Shown here piece after piece: positions 41,627-52,641 of a stretch of 64,000 nucleotides of DNA (its first letter is position 1; each line of letters starts with the position of its first letter). Origin of the DNA: Hemileia vastatrix (Eukaryota; Basidiomycota; Pucciniomycetes; Pucciniales; Zaghouaniaceae). The position numbers were made by a program, and so were the translations under genes. The stretch spans positions 23,967,683 to 24,031,682 of the forward strand of contig JASXTE010000002.1 in NCBI GenBank assembly GCA_030280995.1. Reading direction: 5' to 3'. Below the pieces are notes generated by a model, which was not told where the DNA came from, searched no databases, and saw only the letters and a list, made by a program, of their open reading frames with translations.

Positions 41627-42723
41627 TGTGGTAGCCTAAAGTTTAGTATGGCACCTAAGTACGTAAATGGAGTTATTACGGCGTGCAAGATTGGTGTTAT
41701 TATTTTTTATAAAAGGGTTTTATTTAATTTATTGGAGTTTAAAATATGAAGAAATTGGTCACGAGCGAATGCCTACACAAATAAAATTTATTTTACGGAG
41801 AAAACTTATTTTTACGGTCTGAAAAATTTATAAGTATCAAGTCAAGTCACTCAAGAACCTTGGTAAATTTTCCCAGAATTTTTACTATTTTTCTTATATT
41901 TTTTAAATGAATTTTAAAGTTTTATAGAAATATTTACGTTTTCAAAAATTACTTAACTTTGATGAATTTTCACGGGGTAATTAGAGCTGCGCAGACTACG
42001 AAAATTAGTTTGGTATGTAAAGGGGAAGTAGTTCTATTATGTGTAATTTTTCTAGATTTTTAATTATAGTTTTAAGGTTCTAATTGAGTCCGGAAGTCCG
42101 AACGGACTCCGTTTTGACTCCGTACGGGCTCCGGATTGACTCTGGAAGAGCTCTGGAGGGGAAAACTTAGGCACGTGACTAGGAATACTTAAGCGCTTCT
42201 CAAACTCGAAATTGAGGGGGGGGGGACACATCATACAGCTTAATCATTAACCACCACGGTCTCATTTTTTATTACTCAACAAATTAAATAAATTGTAATA
42301 CCCTTATAACTTTATATTTTATATAACATTTTAGAAATACTACTCAACAATTTAAATCACACTTCATACAGGGTATCTTTAGAAAGATCTTCATCACTGG
42401 GACTTGATTATTGCTGTCTCATAAAAATTCAAATTATTATAAAAACATAAAAGTCAATCTTTTCAGATCTTTCACTGGTACACCTTAATTGTTGTTATCA
42501 GTATTTCTTTTATCAACAGCCACTTTCTTTAAATCTCAATAAGCGTTAATTATTTTAGAGTTTCATTATTTTCATCAATCAGATCCAAGTAGATTGGTTA
42601 GTTTAGTGATTTAGAATTCCCATTTTGTTATTTTTATTGGAAGGACGGGGTTTTCAGCTAAATCCACATATCTCCTCCAGATTCTGCTTACAGCAAGGCG
42701 ACTGTAAGAGTTTACCTTACCAT
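41627..42723 (+). repeat. 3' LTR of element D
   Basis: Same ends as the left LTR, 1097 bp, followed by the ACCGG duplication at 42724-42728. Confidence 0.92.
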
Positions 42724-42860
42724 ACCGGTCAAAGTAGAAGATCATCTATAGTGGGAAGTAAGCTGGATTCTTGATTCAAGAAGGTGCAAAGGGAAACTTC
42801 AATATCTTGTGGAATGGGAATGCTACCTTGATGACACTAATGAGCATCCTGGGAACTAGC
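42724..42860 (+). pseudogene. Chromodomain of element F, continued after element D
   Basis: The frame resumes with PVKVEDHL, then WEVSWILDSRRCKGKLQYLV and EWECYLDDTNEHPGN, a typical chromodomain, with TAG stops where Gln or Trp would stand. It joins to the integrase C-terminal part that ends at 31567. Confidence 0.82.
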
Positions 42861-42889
42861 CATTAAACTTTCTAATGCTCCTGAAGTTA

Positions 42890-43680
42890 TCAAATATTTT
42901 TGTTTAAATTATCCTTCAAAACCTAAACCTTGAAATTCTTTCTTTCTTTTTTCTCTCTTTTTTCTCTTTTTTATTTTATTTTCTTTTCTCAAGCTTAAAA
43001 CATTAAATCATTAACATTTCTTTCAAATTTAATATGTATTTGTGAAACTAAAGCTTCATAATCATTTAAAACTTAATATTTCTTTTAACTTTTTTTAATT
43101 TCAGTATATTTCTTTAAAACCAAATTTAAAACTTTATGAGAATAAGATAAAATAGAACTAAAATAAGAATAAAATAAACAAAAATAATATAAAAATAAAA
43201 ATAAAATAAAATAAAATAAAAATTACAACATATAATAAATTTATTTTTCTCTCTAAAATTATTTTCAAATTATGTAATTATGTTCTTTCTCTAAAATCTC
43301 ATTTCTTTTAAACTTCAAACTCTTTGCGTCTCATTTCATTTCTTTTTCATCAAAACTCAAACTATCAAAACACTCAAATAATCAAGATAACTTTCGCCAA
43401 AAATCAACCTCAAATCAAATTTCTTTTTAAATTCTAAATTTTTCTTATTTTTCTTTTCTCACAATTTTCTTTCTTATATATAAATTTTTTTCTTTCTTTT
43501 CTTCTCTTTACACAATAAATCAAAAACAAATAATAAAATAAAATAATATTCAAGTTAAAACTATATACAAAACAAAAAAATTTCTTTTCTTCTTTAATTC
43601 TTTTCTCTAAACTTTTTTTTCTTCTACTTTATTTTGAATCAAATCTTTCATCTTCTCCATTATTTGATAAAATCCTTTTC
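42890..43680. repeat. Pyrimidine- and A-rich low-complexity region of element F
   Basis: Long TTTCTTTTCT and AAATAAAATA runs and no coding region. Like the AT-rich zones of A and D, it lies between the end of pol and the 3' end of the antisense gene. Confidence 0.6.
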
Positions 43681-43866
43681 AACTCTTTTCAAACACCTCA
43701 TCACCTTCTGCCAAGACCACCTCTTCAATATCTAACAATTCCTTGGCTATATCATACAAAGCCAAATCCACAATCTTTCCAAGCTCTTCACATAAATCCT
43801 TGAGGAATGTTATTCCACATGTTTTACGGGGTTTCTTTAATCATAATTGATCCAAGAATTTACTGC

Positions 43867-44503
43867 TTAATTGGTTTCCTCAATTTTTGATGGACCACTC
43901 TCAATTGGTCTTTCAACTTCTGTGGGAACCTTAGGTATTGGCCCACTTGTCAACACTACAGGTACCTCCTCTGTGGTCTCCACTCTCTAAAACCAAAAAA
44001 TCAGTTACCCATTGAAGTAATAAAATTTAAATTAATTCACTTACTCCAAATTCAGGGTCTACTTTGAGGAATAAAGGTTTCTTCTCTACCACCTCTACTT
44101 CATCCTCAATGATAAGTCATTGCTTTTTAGATGTGGTGGCTTCCTCCACTACTTGTTCTGAAGTACCCTTAAAGACCTTGTCTGAATCCTCATCCACCAT
44201 CCTTTGTTTCCCTGAAGCTACATCCATAGCTAAATGGGAGATTTCTGACATCTCCTCTTGACTCAAGCCCTCCAATTCATCTATGGCCAAATCACTGGTG
44301 GTAGGAGCATCCCAGATATCTTTGAAGACAGCCTTCTTGTTGGTAATCAACCAAAATTTAGTAGTGGTAAAGGGAAATGCATTAAAATTAAGAGCCAATG
44401 CGTAACATGCTACTTGAGGCCATAAACAAAACCCAACCTTCTTCCAAGGACCTTGTGATGCCGTACTATCCATGTAAAATAAATCCATGGCCACACAGGC
44501 CAT
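43867..44503 (-). pseudogene. Antisense spliced gene in the 3' region of element F
   Basis: Exon 1 (44503-44045) and exon 2 (43986-43867) flank a 58-bp intron with GTAAGT donor and TTTTAG acceptor; the frame is kept and ends at a TAA. It would encode about 192 residues, with one TGA at 44119-44117. The frame is open upstream of the ATG to about 44595, so a further 5' exon is possible. The protein starts MACVAMDLF, has a Trp/aromatic-rich first half, then acidic Glu/Asp-rich stretches. I recognise no family; it lacks the cysteine cluster of the A and D genes. Confidence 0.6.
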
Positions 44504-44706
44504 GCACAGAGTTTTGAATTGGAAAGTGGGAAGTTTCCCATCAGCTTGGGGCTGAGGAGGAGAAGGGGTAGGGTTGGTGTGTTCAGGAATTAATTTTTAA
44601 ATAAATGAAGTTAAATTTTAAAAAGAATTTATTAGGGATGATGGTAAAATCTTTGTAATTATGTACTCCCAGGATCAATGGTGCTTGGGTTCTATACCTG
44701 GGCATC

Positions 44707-44980
44707 TGTCATGCGCTAAGTGACACTCGAAGCAAAAGTATCTCAATTACCCAACTATTCAAGCTCTAAATTTGCTAGCAATGTGTGAAAAGTGACCTTG
44801 GGGGCAATTGTATTCTATTGTGTTCTCAAATTAGCTGCACTGTCCAAACCATAAAATTACACTAATGGTAAGGACACTTATACTTTTCAATCATAGGCTA
44901 TGTGCATGCAATCTAGCACTATGATCAAGGCAATATTTGAACAGGGTGTAATTGTGGATCTGAGGGTAAATTAGGAGTTC
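44707..44980 (+). repeat. 3' LTR of element F, left part
   Basis: Starts TGTCATGCGC and follows the left LTR (26092 onward) until ...TTAGGAGTTC, where element E is inserted. It continues at 53434. Confidence 0.87.
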
Positions 44981-45771
44981 TGTCAAGTGGTCCCTTTGGT
45001 CTAGAAGATTTATTCGAGGTTATGCGAGGGTTTTTTAAATTCAATAGACTCTTAAAAAGTAATGTACGCATTTTTTAATTAAACTTGTTGAATTACTCAA
45101 GTAACAAGAGGTAGTGTTAAATATTAATATATTTTATAGATTAGATATACGTTGATGTAAATACTAATGTTATAAAAGTATAGAAATAGTAATGGTTTGT
45201 GTAAAAGTAATTGGTAAGTAAGTAATGAATGAATTCAAAAGGACAAAAAGGAAAGGTTTTTTATAGGCAATATGTGAGAGACAACAACACGGAATTTACA
45301 TCTCCTAATACAAGAGTGTGAGAGAAAAAACTTAATTTAAAGAGAGTATGTGAAATAATAAGAGTAAGACTAAATAGTGCGTAAATAAAAGTATTTATTT
45401 TATTTGAAATAAAACTCTGAACCCTTTGGTCTGTCACATTTTAGTGTAAGAACATTTGATTTGAAATATACAATCAATAAAATCTAAATAAAGGAATTTG
45501 AAAAAGTATTTTTTTTCTTTTTATATTTTTAATACTAAATTTTATTCCCATTTCATCTGTATTATTGAGCACGGTGTTTGGGAGTAAAAATTTATGTGGG
45601 ACAATTACTTATTTTTATTAATTAATTACTTAGTGTACTTATTTAGTTAATTGTAATTAATACATAAGTATTTAATAAATAATTAATTATTAATAAGGAT
45701 CTAAAGGCGTGGCTTCACCTCAGTAAGATAATTAATTATTTTACTGGGTAAGTCTAGTAGCCTGGCTGACA
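44981..45771 (-). repeat. 3' LTR of element E
   Basis: It begins TGTCAAGTGG and ends GGCTGACA on the plus strand. By eye it differs from the right copy at about 20 sites. Confidence 0.92.
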
Positions 45772-45783
45772 CTCCCTCACTCT
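45772..45783 (-). other. Polypurine tract of element E
   Basis: On the sense strand AGAGTGAGGGAG precedes TGTCAGCC. Confidence 0.8.
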
Positions 45784-45805
45784 AAAAAAAACAATAAAAA
45801 AAATG

Positions 45806-47704
45806 CTATGATTTTTTCTTTTTATACTTTTTTAATAGAGTAGGAAGATTTGATATCTCCTTCCCAGATATCCAAGAATCATATTCAGATGATTTATTCT
45901 TGAATCTCAATAAGTATTCTGTTCCTTTTTCAGCAGTGACTAATCTATCATTCAGAATTTTTTCAATTTCTGCTGTTTCAGTGATTTCATTTGGGGTTTT
46001 CTTTGGTATTCCCCTCCTTTTTGGAAATAAATCACTATTGGATGTGTAAGGTTTCAGAAGAGATATTGGAAAAACAGGATGTTTTCTATCATATGGAGAA
46101 TACAAAATAACCTCAACTGAATTATCTCCAAACATTCTTCTGACAACAAATGGACCAACAAATGGGTATTTCAATTTGTTATTACCTTGTAAATTGAAGT
46201 GGACTGTAGTAATCAACACTTCATCACCCTTTTTAAAAGTGTATTCTTTATGGGTTTTATCTCATTTCTTCTTCTCATATTCAAATGATTTTTCAATTCA
46301 TTTTTGAGCATGATTCCTGCAAAGTTGTTGCATTTGAAGGAAAGATTTTACACCAGGATTTATATCCAATTTAGGTATTTTGTTATTGAGAATTTGGGCA
46401 GGAGTATTTAGAACATATCAAAGCCAGAGCTCAAAAGGCTTTCTTTGAGTAACAGAATGAACAGTGCTATTATAAGCAAATTCTAACCCAGGAAGTAAGG
46501 TAACCCAATCATGAGTGAATATGTCATTATCTTTATACTCAAGGCCAAAGGCACAATACCTTCTAATCATGTCCTCTAAATTCTGAATCATTCTTTCAGC
46601 TAAGCCATCAGTCTGTGGATGATGAGCAGTAGAAAGTTTCAGATCACAACCACAAACATCTATCAGAGACATCCAAAATTCAGAAGTAAATTTAGGGTCT
46701 CTGTCAGAGATTATGGCTTTAGGAAAACCAGCAGTATTAAACATATGGGACCACCATAAGAAAGCTAATTCTTTAGTGGAAACATCCTTTATAATAGGGA
46801 TAAATTTACACATTTTTGTGAATCTGTCCACAATAAACCAACAAGAGTTATAACTGTCTTTACCAGCAATAGGTAATCCTGTTACAAAATCCATGTTTAT
46901 TATTTGCCATGGTGCATCAGGAGGTTCAATATTTTGCATTAATACAGCTCTCTTACCAGTTAATCTTTTTGATTTTTGGCAAGAATCACAAGATTCAACA
47001 TATAATTTGGTGTCCTCAGACATATTAACCCACCAAGCAGTGTTTTTAATTCTGATCATTGTTTTGTCAAGATCAAAATGTCCAGCTAATATTTCATCAT
47101 GACAAATTTTCAAGATGATTTCTTTCATAGAAGGAGGAATAACAATGACATTACTCAACTTTCTTCTATAATATAGATATCCTTCATCAATTGAAAAGTT
47201 ACCTTTTTCCAAAGCTTTTTGGTACTTTGGTGGAAGGGCTTTAATTAATGCTTGTATTGAAGCATTTTTTTGATCATTTAATATGGTGCATAACTTTTTT
47301 AAGTCAGTGTCCTTATCATATGAATCCAGAATAAGCTGCAAGAGCTCTTCCTCCATATCAACCACATATATTCCATTTATATGAATAATTTCATCCTCAG
47401 GATCATAAGCAGTATTAGAGTCATTATTTGGTAAAGGTAACCGTGATAACATGTCCACATTTGAGTGAACAATACCAGCCCTATGAATAATTGTCATTCT
47501 CCCTCTGTACTCTTGAACAGCTAACTGCCATCTGAACATATTTCTGTTAGGTTTTTTCAAATTTAAGAGGGATTTAACTGCACTGCAGTCAGTGACAAGT
47601 TCAAATTTCTGGTCATCTAGGTAATAATGTAGCTTTTCTAGAGCCCACACTACAGCTAAACATTCCAATTGAGTAGCACCATAATTCAATTCACTATTTC
47701 TCAA
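45806..47704 (-). CDS. RNase H C-terminus, integrase and chromodomain of element E
   Basis: 47704-46418 is open for 428 residues: RNase H (TDCSAVKSLLN; HRAGIVHSNVDMLSR), integrase zinc domain (H..H, CDSCQKSK), DDE core (MDFVTGLP, SDRDPKFTSEFW, HHPQTDGLAERM). A TGA at about 46418 stands where element B has Gly (LWLGYV); a second TGA follows near 46260 (Trp in B). 46219-45806 then holds the GPF module and a chromodomain (EYLLRFKNKSSEYDSWI). It is all one frame, so only point mutations disable it. Confidence 0.88.
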
Positions 47705-47727
47705 GGTTCTTGAAATATAACAAATTA

Positions 47728-49044
47728 CTACTTCTGATACTTTATTCTCATCACTTGTTTTTGATGGAGGGCAGCACCCAGACCAATAAAACTGGCATCA
47801 GTATATAAAACAAATGGCTGATTAAAGTCAGGTAAAGCAAGAATAGGTGCTGACATCAAAGAGTGTTTCATAGTGTCAAAAGCTCTTTGTCTTTCAGTAT
47901 TCCAGACAAAAGAAACATCCTTTCTAGTTAATTGGGTAAGGGGTAAAGCTATGACTTGGTGATTTTTAATGTACTGCCTATAGTATCCACACATCCCCAA
48001 AAAACTCTGTAGCTCTCTAACTGTATTAGGAGTCTTCACCTGTTGTATGGGTGCCACTTTTTTTTGGTCAACACATTTCTGTAAGCCTGAAACAACATGA
48101 CCAAGAACTTTTAAAGAATGGAACCCAAATTTAAATTTCTTCAAAGCAAGTGTCATATTTATTTCATCCATTTTTCGGAACACTTTACACAGGTGGTTGA
48201 GATGGTCCTCAAATGTTTTTGAGAATATAATGATATCATCAATATAAACCATCAGCCATCCTTCAATTATCTCCTGATGGAATGTGTTATCCATGACTTT
48301 TTGAAAAACTGAAGGGGCATTTTTAGGGCCAAATTGCATCCTAATATACTTATAAATACCCATATGAGTATCAATCATCAGAAAATTCTGAGAATTTTTC
48401 TCAACAAGTACCTGGTGATATCCCTTATTTCCATCCAAACAGCTGATATATTTAGCACCCTGTAAGGTAGCATGTATAGAGCTAATTCTAGGTAAAGGAT
48501 AGATATCATCAACAGTATAAGTATTTAGTGCTCTATAATCACCACATAACCTGACTTTATCTTTCTCATAAGAAATTAGGACAGGTGAGATAACACAATA
48601 TTTAGATGTTTCAACTACCTTTTCAATAATATCCATTTTTAAAAGGGTAGAGATATTGTCTTCAATATCTTTTCTCTTTGTGGGAGAAGCAGGATAAGGC
48701 TTCTTATTTAAGCTAGGTGGTATATCAGTTAATGGACGAGACAATGAAAGTTTCATTTCCTCTTTAACTAATCCCAATCCATGTGACCCATGAGCAAAGG
48801 CCATAAGAAAAGACTTTATCAAGTTAATGATGGAATCTTTATCCTTACCAGAAAGTTGTTCTCCAAAAGAAGCATTGTAAATTTCAGACATAAGGGCATG
48901 CATTTCTTTTGTAGATCTTCCTTTATATTGAACTATAGAATTACATGTGTTCAATTCTGGTTTTAATAATTTGTTGGAGGTAGAAATATTAAATCTCCTC
49001 TTCCCATTCTTCCCCATTGTGAAACATTGGTTTGAGGGATCCAA
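47728..49044 (-). CDS. Reverse transcriptase and RNase H N-terminus of element E
   Basis: A 438-residue open stretch with ISPVLISYEKDKVRLCGDYR, LPRISSIHATL, FGPKNAPSVFQK, catalytic VYIDDIIIFSK, VLGHVVS, and the thumb LQSFLGMCGYYR, running into FVLYTDASFIGLGAAL of RNase H. A one-base shift near 47745 ends it. YIDD is intact, unlike YIND in element B. Confidence 0.9.
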   Translation of the reverse strand: MDPSNQCFTMGKNGKRRFNISTSNKLLKPELNTCNSIVQYKGRSTKEMHALMSEIYNASFGEQLSGKDKDSIINLIKSFLMAFAHGSHGLGLVKEEMKLSLSRPLTDIPPSLNKKPYPASPTKRKDIEDNISTLLKMDIIEKVVETSKYCVISPVLISYEKDKVRLCGDYRALNTYTVDDIYPLPRISSIHATLQGAKYISCLDGNKGYHQVLVEKNSQNFLMIDTHMGIYKYIRMQFGPKNAPSVFQKVMDNTFHQEIIEGWLMVYIDDIIIFSKTFEDHLNHLCKVFRKMDEINMTLALKKFKFGFHSLKVLGHVVSGLQKCVDQKKVAPIQQVKTPNTVRELQSFLGMCGYYRQYIKNHQVIALPLTQLTRKDVSFVWNTERQRAFDTMKHSLMSAPILALPDFNQPFVLYTDASFIGLGAALHQKQVMRIKYQK

Positions 49045-50019
49045 TCATATGCCATATTTGGTTAAAATATCATTCCCTACAATAAACCAATTGCTTAAGT
49101 TATCATTTTTCATGACAAAAAAATCACAAATAGCTCTTACAAACCCATGGTTTTATTTAAAAAACACTGTGGCTTTGTATTTACCAATGGGAGACAAAAC
49201 AGAGCCATAACCTCTCCAATATTCATAAATGATAGGCATCAGTTTTGATTTATAGTCTTGATCCACTGAAGCAAGTGCTCTTTCAGAAACTATACTTCCA
49301 TCAGCTCCAGAATCCAGAACAACTTCAATGCTGGTTCCATTAATCAAGACTGGTGCCTTGAGAGGGGCAATAACAATTGAGTTATCCTCAATGTTCTTTA
49401 TGATCTCAGCATCTTCCACTGTAGATAAATCATTATTATCAATATAAATAGTATTTAAATAATGAATATCCCCTTCCAGCATCAAGATTTCTTGTTGAGA
49501 TTCATATGAAATATTGCTGGCACAATCACTTGACGTATCATTCAGTGCTACTGTGTCATCAGCATGCTCCTCTGTTTGTTCTACAAGATTTATCTTCTTG
49601 TCACAAACATGGCCTTTCTGCCAAGGCTTGTTGAATTTGAAGCAAGTGTTTGTTGCATACTTTTTTGGTGCAACAGGGGCAGAAGGTTTACCAACCTTTT
49701 CCAGAGGTTTCTGTTGGTAAGTGGAAGGTTTCTCCAAAGGGGTCCTAGGAATGAATCTTCTGGAATCATACTTGTTGTTTAGAAGGATCTCATTGCAAGT
49801 ATTAATGAAATAAGAGGGTTCTCTGGAGAACTCAGTCCTAGCCACTATCAAGTCTCTCAGAGACATTGGTAATTTATAAAGGATCCTGTCCTTCCATAAC
49901 TCAAACTCCATATTTGGGTCCATTGCCCTTAAGAGTTTTACAAGTTTCATCAAAGACTCAATAGGTTTATCAGTAGAAGAGCTATATCTAGTTTCCTCAT
50001 ACTGCCTTTGTTGAGCCAT
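49045..50019 (-). CDS. Gag C-terminus and protease of element E
   Basis: Same frame as RT, separated by stops near 49152 and 49046. The Gag end (AMDPNMEFELWKDRILYKL...) is followed by a zinc-knuckle-like CFKFNKPWQKGHVC in which the second Cys is now Phe, then the retropepsin loop VVLDSGADGSIVS. Confidence 0.82.
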
Positions 50020-50109
50020 TCTGAACTTGGAGCCAACAAATTGTGCTTTAATTAATTTCTTCCAATCATCCCATTATTAGTCATTCCCATCCAGGAGAAC
50101 AGATTCATA

Positions 50110-51783
50110 TCACATTAGGGCAAGATTAGTAAACAAAGAAATTAACTTGGACACAATTTCCTCATCTGGGAGTTTGTAAGAATTTTTTAAGTTATCAATT
50201 CTGCAAATAAATTGTTGCCAATCAGAGGAAGAATCACCATCAAATGTTGGGTACTTGTCAAGTTTTGGCCAATTCTTTTGATTTGAAGGAGTCTCCTTAG
50301 TACAAGCTTGTTTCTGAGTAAGGAGCAGCTGTAACTTCTCTAGTTGTGCAGTAATCTCATTGTTTAATCCCTCTGTTAAAGGTCCTGGTGCATCATTAAT
50401 TTTTAATGGAAACTCAGGGGTATCAACATGTATTTCTGGAGCTAATTTACTTTTAGATGAACTAGCCACAGGTAACTCTGAAGCATCCTGTACTATTTGT
50501 TCCTTCAAAGAAATCTCAGAATACTTTTGATTAATAAACAATGAGTTCAATTTCTCCTCAATAATTGTTTGTCTAGTTTTCAATCTTGGAAGACTAGATA
50601 AACTCTCATTGATTGTTGCAAAAGATAACTGATTCTTATTTTGAAAAGATGAAAAATGGTCACTCAATCTTTTCAGATTCATCTTATCTATCTCCACCTC
50701 CTGGAAACAGGCAGATACAGTATCTTTCAGTTTAGACAAATCATTTTTTATATTTTGCCATAAAGCAACTTTCTTTTTATGGGTTGCTTTGTAATGAGAC
50801 AATTCATCAGAAACTCTCTGTGATTCACTTCTTAATGCTTGATAACCCTGATCAGTTAACAAACTATTATATTTCTGAGTCAATTGCATGTTGTTCATTA
50901 TATGGTTTTGTTTGGCAATAATATTTCTCAAATATTCATCATTGATGTTAGCTACATCTGGAGTGTTTCTCAGTAAGGAAACAGAGTAACTTTCCAGCAT
51001 CTCATAGAGCTCAGGTTCAAGTGTCTCATCAATAATGGCCATATCATGATTTATCATTGAAGTAGCAATCAGAACTAAAGGATTAGATACATTTGAAATT
51101 TGAGTAATTTGTCTACTTTTCTCTAGAGGTCTCACATTCTCATCTCCTCTTCCATAATTACCTGAGGGAACTGAATTAGTTACAAGAAATGGTACTTGAG
51201 AATCAATAGAGGGGCTTACCAAGGTTTGCTGGGCAAGATCATATTGTTTTTTCTTCTTCTTCCTCCTTGATAGGGGTGAGGAGGTGTTGGGTTGACTTGG
51301 TTGTGTCTGGATGGACCTGCTTGGGGCGTCTGTTGGTTTTGAGCCAGGTAATCCCACTGAGTGTTCAGCCAATCCCACTTCCACTTGGATACTTCCACCT
51401 TCTCTGGCTGCTGGGGAGCCAATTGCTGAAGATCCCTGTGGGGAGGAGGTTTCCTCTTCTCTTGAAGAAAAGCATCTATTTTTCTTACCTTTTCTTCTAG
51501 AGCATCTACCTTTGACCTCAATTTCAAGTTTTCTGTCCTTAGTTCCTTTATATGTGTTGACAGGTTCTTTACTTGTTGAGGCAATGGCATCTTTTTTATC
51601 TTGAAGCCTTTTGGAAGTCTTTCTGGGGGGTTTATAATAGGTTTCTGTTCCTGAGTTTCCACCAGAACTTCCACTTCCTCCATTTCTACATCCTGATTGG
51701 GGCAATGATTGATCAATTTGAGCTAATTTTCTAGTTAAATAAGAACTTATAGAAGTAGCCTCATCATAATCAATCAAATCCAA
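50110..51783 (-). CDS. Gag N-terminal part of element E
   Basis: A 557-residue open stretch. The first 190 residues are Ser/Gln/Lys-rich and overlap another frame (51716-51216, 166 aa) that holds a coiled coil and the SKWKWDW string conserved in B. The rest is helical and Gln/Asn/Ser-rich with coiled-coil character, ending in the start of the capsid-like part (DKYPTFDGDSSSDWQQF). A TGA and tandem TAA at about 50110-50070 separate it from the next Gag part. Confidence 0.78.
   Translation of the reverse strand: MDLIDYDEATSISSYLTRKLAQIDQSLPQSGCRNGGSGSSGGNSGTETYYKPPRKTSKRLQDKKDAIASTSKEPVNTYKGTKDRKLEIEVKGRCSRRKGKKNRCFSSREEETSSPQGSSAIGSPAAREGGSIQVEVGLAEHSVGLPGSKPTDAPSRSIQTQPSQPNTSSPLSRRKKKKKQYDLAQQTLVSPSIDSQVPFLVTNSVPSGNYGRGDENVRPLEKSRQITQISNVSNPLVLIATSMINHDMAIIDETLEPELYEMLESYSVSLLRNTPDVANINDEYLRNIIAKQNHIMNNMQLTQKYNSLLTDQGYQALRSESQRVSDELSHYKATHKKKVALWQNIKNDLSKLKDTVSACFQEVEIDKMNLKRLSDHFSSFQNKNQLSFATINESLSSLPRLKTRQTIIEEKLNSLFINQKYSEISLKEQIVQDASELPVASSSKSKLAPEIHVDTPEFPLKINDAPGPLTEGLNNEITAQLEKLQLLLTQKQACTKETPSNQKNWPKLDKYPTFDGDSSSDWQQFICRIDNLKNSYKLPDEEIVSKLISLFTNLALM
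51216..51716 (-). CDS. Overlapping frame at the start of element E gag
   Basis: 166 residues in another frame: acidic start, coiled coil (LSTHIKELRTENLKLRSKV), then VEVSKWKWDWLNTQW. The matching frame of B (21417-21061) keeps coiled coil and SKWKWDW although the DNA has diverged. This suggests it is the true N-terminal frame or a separate small ORF. Confidence 0.55.
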   Translation of the reverse strand: MINHCPNQDVEMEEVEVLVETQEQKPIINPPERLPKGFKIKKMPLPQQVKNLSTHIKELRTENLKLRSKVDALEEKVRKIDAFLQEKRKPPPHRDLQQLAPQQPEKVEVSKWKWDWLNTQWDYLAQNQQTPQAGPSRHNQVNPTPPHPYQGGRRRKNNMILPSKPW

Positions 51784-51839
51784 TTCTTCTTCACGTGCAG
51801 CAGAGAGACCTTGATCAGTAATTTCTAGTTTTTACTGCA

Positions 51840-52620
51840 ATGAGAGAGGAGACAATAAGATGAATTAATTTATATTTTTACTTTATATTAAAAAGAAAAA
51901 TAATAAAATAAAATTTTTCAGGATAAAATCAACTAAAATAATAATCAATTTATTAATTCAAAACAATTTAAAACCAGGATTATAATATAATCAACTGAAG
52001 AAATAAATTTAAATTTTTTATTAACAATTTTATGAGAATTATTATCAGGATTCTTAAATCAACTGAATACTTAACTACCAGGACTTAATGTCAACTGAAA
52101 TAATTAGATATGAATTTTATAAAATTTTATTGTCAGGACAATTTGTCAACTGAAACAAATAAAATTAAATTTATCAGGACAAAAGTCAACTGAATATTAA
52201 ATAATTAATTTTTTAAAATATAATTTTTATTACTTCTAGGACTAAGAACACAATCACTCTATTATTGTCAACTAGGAAAAATAAAAAAATAAAGAAAAAT
52301 AATTCCAATTTACTTGACACCTCCCCCTGTAAAATGAGCAAATTAATGCCACTTACAGAGTGCTGAGTAAAAGGAAATACGTAGAGTATGAAGAGTGCAA
52401 AGTGACCCACGAATAGTAATCAATAATTACCGTGAGATATATAACTATCAGATAGTATATAAGCTTAAGTTTTGGAGCGTGGTTCGATTCCCGTTCGCAG
52501 CAAAAAATAAGTCACGTGATCTATGATGTTCCTCGTTTTCGTCATCCAATTTTCCTTATAGGTACCTCAATGGTGATGGTCCCACGGCCTCCGGTCCTCA
52601 AGATATTGATGCGCTGTCGA
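51840..52620 (-). repeat. 5' leader of element E with repeated CAGGA...TCAACTGAA units
   Basis: No long coding region. Six units on the plus strand start near 51919, 51976, 52046, 52079, 52134 and 52175. Each has CAGGA(T/C) and (A/G)TCAACTGAA around a variable centre; the inner arms pair as GAT/ATC or GAC/GTC. The piece from 52280 to 52620 is unique DNA with a GGTTCGATTCC string at 52481. Confidence 0.68.
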
Positions 52621-52621
52621 C

Positions 52622-52639
52622 GATTTGGAAAGGCTCCCA
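52622..52639 (-). other. Primer binding site of element E
   Basis: The sense strand reads TGGGAGCCTTTCCAAATC two bases after the 5' LTR. It differs from the PBS of A/C/D, so a different tRNA is used; I do not identify it. Confidence 0.65.
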
Positions 52640-52641
52640 AT

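Larger units (their letters stand above)
31568..42723 (+). mobile_element. Element D: Ty3/Gypsy retrotransposon with intact antisense gene, inserted in F
   Basis: LTRs at 31568-32651 and 41627-42723 and a 5-bp duplication ACCGG. Between them are PBS, leader hairpins, a Gag lacking zinc knuckle and protease, a spacer frame, a nearly intact pol, the 3' hairpin block, a minus-strand spliced gene and a hairpin-motif array, then PPT. It has the same architecture as A but lies on the plus strand. Its LTRs differ at roughly 16 sites by eye. Confidence 0.93.

Noticed and set aside
41359..41634. 91-aa frame before the 3' LTR of D
   Set aside because: It runs into the LTR, has no domain and no counterpart in A on the same strand.
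52440..52505. Possible tRNA or tRNA fragment (GGTTCGATTCC matches a B box)
   Set aside because: No pairing T-stem, no A box and no acceptor stem could be found around it.
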